DNA of 26,484 nt. Origin: Halieaceae bacterium. Its GTDB lineage: Bacteria; Pseudomonadota; Gammaproteobacteria; Pseudomonadales; Halieaceae. The stretch is from positions 1 through 26,484 of the forward strand of contig JABIZW010000168.1 in assembly GCA_018666295.1 (NCBI GenBank). The letters are read 5' to 3'. Shown one piece after another: positions 6,574 through 13,889 of this stretch (positions are counted from its first letter, which is position 1; the number at the start of each line of letters is the position of its first letter). Below the pieces are notes generated by a model. That model saw only the letters and a list, made by a program, of their open reading frames with translations. It was not told the DNA's origin and did not search any database. Both the position numbers and the translations under genes were made by a program.

Positions 6574-7952
6574 GGGTTTACTCCCCCCAATTGGTTTTTC
6601 AGCGTGTAGGCTTCATCAACTTCCGAATCATTTTGCTCAGAGTCGATGATCTTTTGATCGATGTTAAAGATGAGGCTTGCAGCCCACAGGAATAAAATAG
6701 CTTCAGCGATAAAGACAAGGCCATAAGAGGTTGCGGGGTTTTGGAGCCAAAGGCCAGTAAGGTCAACAGCCACAGTTCCCAAAAAGCCGCCCATGGCAAA
6801 AGAGATCGCCTGAGCTGCTCCCCATAGTCCCATGCGAAGGCCGTCCCGCTGTGCTCGCCCTTGACTGGCAAGCATCATCATCCCGCCAATCGCTGCAACA
6901 GCAAAACTGCCGTTGGCAACGCCGAGGACGAATACATTAAGGTTGATCGGCCAGTCGGTGTTACTCATTCCGCCGAAGGCGAGCAGAATCAATGCGAAGG
7001 CCGACACGATGCAGCCGCCCCGAATCCAAAGGTGTAAGACATGGCGTGTTCGGCGCTTAAACGCATAGGTTGAGACCGCCATGGCCAGCATGCCCAACAA
7101 CATGCCCGAGTGCTGTATGCCCGCCAAAGCGGTGGTTTGACCGACGGTCCAGCCGAAGGTTAGGCCCACGAAGGGCTCCAGAATTAAGTCTTGTGCGCTG
7201 TAAGCCAGCATGGATGCAAAGACAAAAATGGTGAATCTTCGAGCATGGTCTTCGGACCAGACCTCCTTGATAGCCTCCAGGAACGGGGGCTTTTCTTCCG
7301 CCTTAGCCGTGACGGGCTCGGTGGAATCAGGGGTTTGCTCGATGCCCACAATCGCCACAAAGGTCACCAGTAGGGCGATCGCTGCGGTCCCACAGATCAC
7401 CGTCATGAGGCGGCCCTCGGAGAACGGATCAAGCAGTTGGCCTGTAATGCCGCCCGTTACGGCAAACCCCATAATCATCATGAACCAAACGAGTGAGGCC
7501 GCAGCGGGTTTGCGCTGGTCACTGACTTGTTTCGATAGCAGTACCAGTAATGAAGTCCCTGCAGCACCCGAGCCCACGCCGATCAGTAGGTAGCCTCCGG
7601 CTGCAATAACGTGACCGATAACGCCCAGTTTGCCCACTAATGTGGTGCCGAGCGCCGCGGTAATGCTGCCGATAGCCAGAATAATCATGCCGCCAATGAT
7701 CCACGGTGTGCGTCGACCGCCCCGATCACTGCCGTAGCCGATGTACGGTCGTGCAAGCTGAACGACATGGTGCAAGGTAATTAAAAAGCCAGGCACCGAT
7801 GCGGCCAGCGCATATTCGACAACCATAATGCGATTCAGCGTATTTGTTGGGAGGAATATGAGTGCCCCAAGGCACGTCTGTATGAGGCCTAAACGAATAA
7901 TTGCAAACCAGGTAAGGGTTTTTAATTCACCCAAAATGACCCCCAATTGCAC
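6570..7952 (-). CDS. pucC: PucC-like BCD-family MFS carrier (between bchG and bchP)
   Basis: A 460-residue polytopic membrane protein of the bacteriochlorophyll-delivery (PucC/LhaA/Bch2) branch of the major facilitator superfamily. Around 12 hydrophobic segments are visible. The family hallmarks are the start LGLIQTCLGALIFLPTNTLNRIMVVE and the loop RPYIGYGSDRGGRRTPWI. These carriers help insert pigment into, or assemble, light-harvesting complexes; direct substrate transport is unproven. Placement between bchG and bchP corresponds to orf428/bch2 in Rhodobacter. It starts with GTG 26 bp inside the end of bchG and ends overlapping bchP by 4 bp. A second paralogue, lhaA, lies at 19198-20628 and shares the NRIMVVE motif. 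Confidence 0.92.
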   Translation of the reverse strand: MQLGVILGELKTLTWFAIIRLGLIQTCLGALIFLPTNTLNRIMVVEYALAASVPGFLITLHHVVQLARPYIGYGSDRGGRRTPWIIGGMIILAIGSITAALGTTLVGKLGVIGHVIAAGGYLLIGVGSGAAGTSLLVLLSKQVSDQRKPAAASLVWFMMIMGFAVTGGITGQLLDPFSEGRLMTVICGTAAIALLVTFVAIVGIEQTPDSTEPVTAKAEEKPPFLEAIKEVWSEDHARRFTIFVFASMLAYSAQDLILEPFVGLTFGWTVGQTTALAGIQHSGMLLGMLAMAVSTYAFKRRTRHVLHLWIRGGCIVSAFALILLAFGGMSNTDWPINLNVFVLGVANGSFAVAAIGGMMMLASQGRAQRDGLRMGLWGAAQAISFAMGGFLGTVAVDLTGLWLQNPATSYGLVFIAEAILFLWAASLIFNIDQKIIDSEQNDSEVDEAYTLKNQLGGVNP

Positions 7953-8838
7953 AGGCTGTCACCATCATTCCTGCGACGTATTGAGTGACTCCCACGCCGT
8001 TATACCAAGGGGCGAAGTCGCGCGGTGCCTTTAACAGCCTCCGCATAGCCAGTACTTGACCCGCCATGAGCCCGGCGATCACCGAGCCGGCTAGGATCTG
8101 CTCCCAAAAAAGCAGGAGACCAAAAATAATGAGTTGCGGAGCAATCATAACGAGGCAGGCCAGTCGCGCCGCTCGTTGAGGTCCTAGTTGGACGGGTAGT
8201 GTTCGAATGCCGACGGCGATATCGCCCTCAATGGCCTTGAAGTCATTGAGCGTCATGATGCCGTGTGCGCCTAGACTGTAAAGCCCAGCGACGATCAGAA
8301 CAGTTGTCGACGGTAATCCACCGCCAATGACGATGGCAGCACCGGTGACCCAGGCTAAGCCTTCGTAACTGATGGCCACCGAGAGGTTGCCCCACCAGCC
8401 ATTCTGCTTAAGCCGGAGGGGTGGTGCGCTGTACGCCCAGGCGAGCACTAAACCCAGCGCAGTTGCACTGGCAACCCAAGTGCCAAGCGTAAAGCTCCAT
8501 GCTTGTGCCAACAGGCACCAACAGATCGCAAATCGCAGCGCTGCTTTTTCTGAAACACGGCCAGAAGGGATCGGGCGGTGTGGCTCGTTGAGTGCATCGA
8601 CTTCGCGATCATGCCAGTCATTAATAATTTGGCTGGCACCGCAGACCAGTGGGCCGGTGAGTAAAATTCCAGCAGCAAACAACCAGGGATCTTCGAAAGG
8701 AGTGGTGCCCGCAGAGACGAGTCCGCACATAAGTGCCCACATGGGTGGAAACCATGTGATGGGTTTCAGGAGCTGAATATAGTCAGCTGATGACGAGCGT
8801 GACGTGGCCCCCGAATTAATCGCCGTAGAATTGCTCAT
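7927..8838 (-). CDS. bchG: bacteriochlorophyll synthase (geranylgeranyl transferase)
   Basis: BchG esterifies bacteriochlorophyllide a with geranylgeranyl diphosphate. It is a UbiA-family membrane prenyltransferase with about eight or nine hydrophobic helices. The first Asp-rich motif is NDWHDREVD (residues 73-81), followed by NEPHRPIPSG, and a second is NDFKAIEGD. I choose the ATG at 8838 (303 aa) over the upstream TTG at 8865. The TTG has no ribosome-binding site, and the likely promoter places the transcript start close to it. The gene is 67 bp downstream of ppsR and overlaps the pucC-like gene by 26 bp. A PpsR-like site lies upstream. Confidence 0.95.
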   Translation of the reverse strand: MSNSTAINSGATSRSSSADYIQLLKPITWFPPMWALMCGLVSAGTTPFEDPWLFAAGILLTGPLVCGASQIINDWHDREVDALNEPHRPIPSGRVSEKAALRFAICWCLLAQAWSFTLGTWVASATALGLVLAWAYSAPPLRLKQNGWWGNLSVAISYEGLAWVTGAAIVIGGGLPSTTVLIVAGLYSLGAHGIMTLNDFKAIEGDIAVGIRTLPVQLGPQRAARLACLVMIAPQLIIFGLLLFWEQILAGSVIAGLMAGQVLAMRRLLKAPRDFAPWYNGVGVTQYVAGMMVTACAIGGHFG

Positions 8839-8892
8839 CCCAGCATGGTGTACATGCCGGGGCAAACAGTCAATAAATCAATACAATTTAAA

Positions 8893-8910
8893 TGTAATAA
8901 TTTATTTACG
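8893..8910. promoter_or_regulatory. degenerate PpsR/CrtJ-type operator upstream of bchG
   Basis: TGTAATAATTTATTTACG is TGT-N12-ACR with one mismatch to TGT-N12-ACA; read on the minus strand it is CGT-N12-ACA. It overlaps the ppsR stop codon and lies 55 bp before the bchG ATG. Its downstream half on the minus strand, ATTACA (8893-8898), could serve as -35, with TATTGA (8870-8875) 17 bp further as a weak -10. This would give bchG-pucC-bchP its own promoter. Confidence 0.4.
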
Positions 8911-10282
8911 TCAGTCCGCTGTCGCTGTCGACTTCGGCATCGCCCAAGTCAAAACGACGAAGCTTTGTATAGAGGCTTTGACGGCTGAGACCCAGTAGCT
9001 CGGCGGCTGAGGCGCGATTGCCGCTGGTTAGCTTAAGTGCCGCTTCAATACACAGCGCCTCGATGACGTCTGTCGACTCTTTGACGAGCTCCTTCAGGGG
9101 CACGCGCCCCACACGCTCAGTAATTTGTTCAATTGAGCGGGGGAGGTGATCGTCGACTGACTGGTCCGGTGTGATCCGCCGTGTGATGTCCCGCACGTAC
9201 AGCATAATACGAGTGCTGTTGTTTTTTTCAATACGCGAAACTGACAGCTCTATATCAATCGACGACTCGGTCTCAGTGCGCAGCGTCGTCGAGTAAAGTC
9301 GAACCGAGCCTTCCTGTTTGGAGTGGTCCAAAACAATGTTGAGATCAACGGCCGACCGTCCGACCCACCGATCTGCGCGCCGACCCTCAACGAGCTCAGA
9401 GGAAGCAAGCCCTAACATATCAAGGAAGGCGGTATTGGCCGCGACAATAATTCCTTGCTCATTCAGTTCAACAATGCCGTCCGGTGCGTCACGAAAGAAG
9501 GACTGAAACTCGGCACCGTTGAGGTCGCGCTCGCTGTCGTCACGAAGTCGGATTAAGAGTCGCCCTTCCCCTGATTGTCGAAGGTAGATCATGGCAACAT
9601 TCAGCTCCAGCCCATCGTCATTGGCAAGCATGCCATCGACGGTGGTGGTGACGCTGCGTGCTTCTCGAGTGAGTCGCTCGAGCGTGTAGCGAGCGTCTTC
9701 GCCAAAGCCCTGAGGGAACGGCTTCCCAATGAGTGTGATGCCGGGTGCGACTAAAAGCGCGGAGGCTGCAGGGTTGGCCTCTAATATTCGTCCGCTCGAA
9801 TCATCCACCACAATAAAGCCATCGGAGACCATGTCGAGAAGACGGCGGTACCGTGCTTCTAAGCGTCGCTTGGACCAGTAATCGCGCTCCATGGCGTGCT
9901 GTGCGTTAAGTAGTTGGTGGCGCAGACTTGCCTCGGGCAGTAGATCGATGGCGGCCACCCGAATATCATTCGCCTCGCCTTCGGCGCACATCCAGCACAG
10001 CAGGGGGACCGCGTTCCCACTTCTTGGTTCAACTGACGTGTCGCAGCGAATCGGGGTGCCCGGTGTTCGACGCGCTTCTTCTAATTTCGCCTGCACTGTC
10101 TCCTTGGAGCTTGGATCGACCAAGTCGGGCAAGTGATGCCCAACAATGTCCTCAGGCTGCAAAGTGCTTGATGGTCCACTGACCTGCGCATCCACTACGA
10201 TACCAAACTCGTTAACCACGAGCTGGATACTTGCAAGGTGTTGAAGCAGTGCTTCGGAGGAGAGTTCTGACATCATATTCAT
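8906..10282 (-). CDS. ppsR: PAS-domain repressor of photosynthesis genes
   Basis: PpsR/CrtJ is the aerobic repressor of bch, crt and puc genes, binding TGT-N12-ACA palindromes. The 458-residue length is close to known members. An N-terminal PAS-like region (about 15-115), PAS1 (about 145-250) and PAS2 (about 258-368) precede a Fis-type helix-turn-helix (about 405-445, LTSGNRASAAELLGLSRQSLYTKLRRF). Cys411 in that domain corresponds to Cys424 of Rhodobacter sphaeroides. The only other cysteines are 80, 96 and 99, so the usual inter-PAS partner (Cys251) is missing. The ATG at 10282 is followed by in-frame ATGs at codons 3 and 4; none has a clear ribosome-binding site. It lies divergent from bchF across 240 bp. 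Confidence 0.95.
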   Translation of the reverse strand: MNMMSELSSEALLQHLASIQLVVNEFGIVVDAQVSGPSSTLQPEDIVGHHLPDLVDPSSKETVQAKLEEARRTPGTPIRCDTSVEPRSGNAVPLLCWMCAEGEANDIRVAAIDLLPEASLRHQLLNAQHAMERDYWSKRRLEARYRRLLDMVSDGFIVVDDSSGRILEANPAASALLVAPGITLIGKPFPQGFGEDARYTLERLTREARSVTTTVDGMLANDDGLELNVAMIYLRQSGEGRLLIRLRDDSERDLNGAEFQSFFRDAPDGIVELNEQGIIVAANTAFLDMLGLASSELVEGRRADRWVGRSAVDLNIVLDHSKQEGSVRLYSTTLRTETESSIDIELSVSRIEKNNSTRIMLYVRDITRRITPDQSVDDHLPRSIEQITERVGRVPLKELVKESTDVIEALCIEAALKLTSGNRASAAELLGLSRQSLYTKLRRFDLGDAEVDSDSGLT

Positions 10283-10356
10283 TGCGAACGCGGGTCTATA
10301 CCGGATTCGTGCGGTCTTTGGGGGATGCGCGGAATGTTACACACGCGAATTGTGGA

Positions 10357-10375
10357 TGTCATCATGCTGTTTACA
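10357..10375. promoter_or_regulatory. possible second PpsR half-site pair, N13 spacing
   Basis: TGTCATCATGCTGTTTACA has TGT and ACA half-sites, but 13 bp apart instead of 12. It lies between ppsR and the perfect bchF operator. It may be a weak auxiliary or autoregulatory site, or chance. Confidence 0.2.
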
Positions 10376-10424
10376 CTTCACCGTCAATTGCGTCTGATAC
10401 GTCCAATTTATAGTTCAGGATCAC

Positions 10425-10442
10425 TGTAATATTTAGTTGACA
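10425..10442. promoter_or_regulatory. PpsR/CrtJ operator, perfect TGT-N12-ACA, upstream of bchF
   Basis: TGTAATATTTAGTTGACA matches the published PpsR/CrtJ consensus TGT-N12-ACA exactly. It lies in the ppsR-bchF divergent region, and its right half is the TTGACA -35 hexamer of the bchF promoter, so bound repressor would block RNA polymerase. It could control both the long bchF-puhE unit and ppsR itself. Confidence 0.75.
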
Positions 10443-10465
10443 CATAAATAGCCGGCTACTACTCT
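10437..10465 (+). promoter_or_regulatory. sigma-70-type promoter for the bchF-puhE unit
   Basis: A perfect -35 TTGACA (10437-10442) is followed, after 17 bp, by TACTCT (10460-10465) as a weak -10. Transcription would start near 10472, leaving a leader of about 50 nt before the bchF GTG. The -35 box is inside the PpsR operator. Confidence 0.55.
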
Positions 10466-10522
10466 GGAATTCAATAAGATGTCGCTAAATCTGCGTGTTT
10501 TACGCGGAACGGGGTATGTGGC

Positions 10523-11050
10523 GTGAATGATAAAAATAAAGAAGTGAGAGGCGCTGGTTTGTACACGCCAGAACAGAAATTGCGCCGTGATGAAACGGTG
10601 TGGACCTTAGTCCAAGGGGTATTGGCACCCTTGCAGTTCCTCGTGTTCGCGGTGAGTACTGTGCTTGTCATTAACTTCTTACTTAATGGGACAGGACTTT
10701 TTGCGGCCAGCGCATCCGTGGTGGTTAAGACGGGCATCCTCTACACCATCATGGTGACGGGCGCGATTTGGGAGAAAGTCGTGTTTGGGCGCTATCTCTT
10801 TGCGTCCTCGTTCTTTTGGGAAGATGTGGTAAGCATGGGGGTTATTGCACTCCACACGCTTTACCTTGTGATGTGGTTTTCAGGGGTAGGGTCACCACAG
10901 GATCAAATGTGGGTAGCTTTAGCGGCTTACACCGCGTATGTCGTCAATGCCGTTCAGTTTTTGCTTAAGTTCAAGCAAGCCAAGGCGGGCGGACGAGAGG
11001 GTCTAACAACACTGATGCCCGATGAGTTTTCAGCGGGTGTTAACTCATGA
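10523..11050 (+). CDS. bchF: 3-vinyl bacteriochlorophyllide hydratase
   Basis: BchF adds water to the C3 vinyl group of (bacterio)chlorophyllide to give the 3-hydroxyethyl group, a step toward bacteriochlorophyll a. The 175-residue protein carries the family pattern YTPEQKLRRDETVWTLVQG near the N-terminus (about residues 14-32), then VVKTGILYTIMVTGAIWEKVVFGRYLF and FFWEDVVSMGVIALHTLYL. Four hydrophobic helices indicate an inner-membrane enzyme. I use the GTG at 10523; GGGG lies about 10 nt upstream. It is the first gene of the long plus-strand unit, driven by the PpsR-overlapped promoter. Its stop overlaps the bchN start (ATGA). Confidence 0.96.
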   Translation: MNDKNKEVRGAGLYTPEQKLRRDETVWTLVQGVLAPLQFLVFAVSTVLVINFLLNGTGLFAASASVVVKTGILYTIMVTGAIWEKVVFGRYLFASSFFWEDVVSMGVIALHTLYLVMWFSGVGSPQDQMWVALAAYTAYVVNAVQFLLKFKQAKAGGREGLTTLMPDEFSAGVNS

Positions 11051-12336
11051 GCGCTGTTATTGTGAGTTCGACCGAGTCGCATCATGCAGGCCCGCAGGTG
11101 CAAGAGCGCGGTCAACGCGCCGTGTTCTGTGGACTGACGTCCATTATCTGGCTTCATCGACGAATACAAGACGCCTTCTTTTTAGTGGTTGGGTCTCGCA
11201 CCTGCGCTCATCTTATTCAGTCTGCTGCGGGGGTGATGATCTTCGCAGAGCCGCGTTTTGCGACAGCCATTTTAGGTGAGCGCGATCTGGCGGGTATGGC
11301 GGACTGCCACGAGGAGTTGGATCGGGTCGTGAGCGAACTTATTGCCCGTCGTTCAGGCATAAATCGTCTGTTTCTCGTGGGATCCTGTCCTTCAGAGGTG
11401 ATTAAGCTTGATTTGGAGACAGCCGCTGCGAAGCTGCAAGCGAAACACGAAAATAAAGTCCGAATCTCGTCGTTTAGTGGCAGCGGAATTGAGACCACGT
11501 TTACCCAAGGCGAGGATCAGTGTTTAAAAAGCACGGTTGCCGAGCTGCCTACATTAGAGGCGGGCAAGGAGAACTTGATTGTCCTTGGTACCGTCTCGGA
11601 CATCGTCGAAGATCAGTTCCGTCGTTTGTTCGATGAGCTTGGAATTACAGACGTTCACTTCTATCCGGGTCGTAAGGCGGGTGATATGCCACCGATCGGT
11701 CCAGGAACACGCCTTATAGCGGCTCAGCCGTTCGTCGGTGAGACTGCACGAGCGCTCATTGCCCGCGGTGCCGTCTTGATCGAGGCGCCTTTCCCGCTCG
11801 GCGCGGAGGGCAGTAAGTCGTGGTTTGAGGCCATTGCTGAAGCCTACAGTCGCCCTGATGACCTCGTTCAACACGTGTTGGAGCTCCCGTATCAGCGCGC
11901 AAAACGCGCCGTGTCCTCGCACCGATCAAAGCTTGAAGGAAAGCGGATTCACTTCTTACCTGATTCACAGCTTGAAATTCCAATGGCGCGCTTCTTGTCT
12001 GAGGAGTGTGGATTGGCCATCAATGAAATTGGCACCCCGTTTCACGATCAGCTCGTGATGCGAGGCGAGTTGTCACGTCTTGCGCCTGAGGTTCCGATTG
12101 TGGAGGGCCAGGACTTGGATCCCGCCTTAGAAAGAGTTCGGGAGTCTCGACCGGACCTTACGGTCTGCGGTATGGGTATAGCGAACGCGCTTGAGTCTGA
12201 AGGCTTGCGAACCAAGTGGTCAATTGAGCTTGTGTTTTCGCCCGTTCAGGGTTTTGACCAGGCCGGTGATCTCGCGAGTTTATTTGCCAAGCCTCTGGTT
12301 CGGGAAAGCATATTGGAGGTTGGTTCGTGGAGTTAA
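11047..12336 (+). CDS. bchN: light-independent protochlorophyllide reductase subunit N
   Basis: BchN pairs with BchB in the NB component of dark-operative protochlorophyllide reductase, a nitrogenase-like enzyme in the cytoplasm. The 429-residue length is normal. The three Cys ligands of the NB [4Fe-4S] cluster are visible as Cys28 (in VFCGL), Cys53 (in SRTCAH) and Cys113 (in LVGSCPSEV), matching Cys26, Cys51 and Cys112 of Rhodobacter capsulatus. It starts with ATGA overlapping the bchF stop and ends overlapping bchB by 10 bp, consistent with equimolar coupled synthesis. With AcsF this gives ring-E formation with O2 but an O2-sensitive reductase, so activity should need low oxygen or protection. 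Confidence 0.97.
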   Translation: MSAVIVSSTESHHAGPQVQERGQRAVFCGLTSIIWLHRRIQDAFFLVVGSRTCAHLIQSAAGVMIFAEPRFATAILGERDLAGMADCHEELDRVVSELIARRSGINRLFLVGSCPSEVIKLDLETAAAKLQAKHENKVRISSFSGSGIETTFTQGEDQCLKSTVAELPTLEAGKENLIVLGTVSDIVEDQFRRLFDELGITDVHFYPGRKAGDMPPIGPGTRLIAAQPFVGETARALIARGAVLIEAPFPLGAEGSKSWFEAIAEAYSRPDDLVQHVLELPYQRAKRAVSSHRSKLEGKRIHFLPDSQLEIPMARFLSEECGLAINEIGTPFHDQLVMRGELSRLAPEVPIVEGQDLDPALERVRESRPDLTVCGMGIANALESEGLRTKWSIELVFSPVQGFDQAGDLASLFAKPLVRESILEVGSWS

Positions 12337-13889
12337 CGCTGTGGACTTATGAAGGACCGCCTCACGTCGGTGCGATTAGGGTCGCTGCGTCAATGCGAGA
12401 CGTTCATCTCATGCTCCACTCGCCGCAAGGTGACACCTACGCTGATCTGTTATTCACCATGATCGAGCGCGATGGTCGAAGACCGCCCGTGACCTACACC
12501 ACGTTTCAAGCGCGAGATCTGGGGTCATCGACGGCTGAAATAGTGATTAAGTCACTCCGGGAGGCTGCAGAGCGTTACAAGCCTCAGGTCTTAATGGTGG
12601 CAGATTCGTGCACAGCAGAACTCATTCAAGACCAGCCCGGCGCCTTAGCGCTTGGAGCTGATCTGCCGGTGCCGGTCATTTCCTTGGAAATGGCTGCCTA
12701 CACCCGAAAGGAAAATTGGGGTGCTGCGGAGACCTTTTACCAGTTGGTTCGGGGGCTCTTGTCTCGTAATGCGCCGGCGCCTGGAACACAGAGACCCAGT
12801 CGCGATCCCGCTGTACGACCCAGTGTCAATTTATTAGGTCCCACTAAATTAGGGTTTCGCTGTCGTGATGACGTGGTCGAAGTTGAGCGACTGCTTAATT
12901 CAATGGGAGTGGACGTAAATGTTGTTGCACCACTTGGCGCCTCTCCTCAAGACCTATTATCAATACCCAATGCCGATGCCAACGTGAATTTATGCCCAGA
13001 AGTTTCAGATTTGACCTGCAGTTGGCTTGCGCGGACGTTTGGAATGCCGACGATTAAGACCATTCCAATGGGGTGGGGTGCGACCCGCGATTTTATTGCT
13101 GAGGTTGCTGCTACGGTGGGGATTGAGGTGAATATGGATCAGGTCGGTGCCTCTCGACTCCCCTGGTATTCAAGGTCCATCGATTCAACATACCTCACAG
13201 GGAAGCGCGTCTTCGTATTTGCCGATGGCAGCCACGCCGTTGCTGCGGCTCGTGTTGCGCGTGATGAAATGGGGTTCGAGGTCGTCGGCATTGGCACTTA
13301 CAGCAGAGAAAGGGCGCGTGATGTTCGCGCCGCGGCGAAAGAATACGGATTAGAAGCGCTGATTACGGATAACTACCTTGAGGTGGAAGCGAGAGTTCAA
13401 GAGCTGCAACCTGAGATGGTCCTCGGTACTCAGATGGAGCGGCATATTGCGAAACGTTTGGGTATTCCATGCGCCGTTATTTCAACACCCGCACACGTGC
13501 AAGACTATCCTGCGCGGTATTCGCCGCAAATGGGTTTTGAGGGGGCCAATGTTTTATTCGATACCTGGGTCCATCCGCTCATTATGGGTCTCGAAGAGCA
13601 CTTGCTGCACATGTTCAGGGATGATTTTGAATTTAACGACAGTGTTGGCCCGTCGCACTTAGGAAGTGAGGGCGAGGGTGCGCGCGCGGCGAAGACCGAA
13701 AACGCACAGGACTCCGAGACTGACGAGACGATTGTTTGGGCATTTGAAGCAGAAAAAGAACTGAAGAAAATTCCATTTTTTGTTCGGGGAAAGGCCCGTC
13801 GAAATACGGAAAAATTTGCAGAAGAACAAGGTCTCTCGACCATTGAAGTAGATACGCTTTATGACGCAAAAGCACATTTCAGCAACTGA
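12327..13889 (+). CDS. bchB: light-independent protochlorophyllide reductase subunit B
   Basis: BchB is the substrate-binding partner of BchN. The 520-residue protein starts MELTLWTYEGPPHVGA as in other BchB. Asp36 (in PQGDTYAD) is the unusual fourth ligand of the NB cluster and is present at the same residue number as in Rhodobacter capsulatus. The C-terminal about 50 residues (IPFFVRGKARRNTEKFAEEQ) form the conserved POR-type tail domain, separated from the core by an acidic linker at about 440-470. The start is GTG with GGAGG 8 nt upstream, inside the end of bchN. The gene overlaps bchH by 29 bp. Confidence 0.97.
   Translation: MELTLWTYEGPPHVGAIRVAASMRDVHLMLHSPQGDTYADLLFTMIERDGRRPPVTYTTFQARDLGSSTAEIVIKSLREAAERYKPQVLMVADSCTAELIQDQPGALALGADLPVPVISLEMAAYTRKENWGAAETFYQLVRGLLSRNAPAPGTQRPSRDPAVRPSVNLLGPTKLGFRCRDDVVEVERLLNSMGVDVNVVAPLGASPQDLLSIPNADANVNLCPEVSDLTCSWLARTFGMPTIKTIPMGWGATRDFIAEVAATVGIEVNMDQVGASRLPWYSRSIDSTYLTGKRVFVFADGSHAVAAARVARDEMGFEVVGIGTYSRERARDVRAAAKEYGLEALITDNYLEVEARVQELQPEMVLGTQMERHIAKRLGIPCAVISTPAHVQDYPARYSPQMGFEGANVLFDTWVHPLIMGLEEHLLHMFRDDFEFNDSVGPSHLGSEGEGARAAKTENAQDSETDETIVWAFEAEKELKKIPFFVRGKARRNTEKFAEEQGLSTIEVDTLYDAKAHFSN

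Noticed and set aside
8839..8865. TTG-initiated N-terminal extension of bchG (9 residues)
   Set aside because: There is no ribosome-binding site, and the inferred promoter would start transcription about at the TTG; the ATG at 8838 is preferred.
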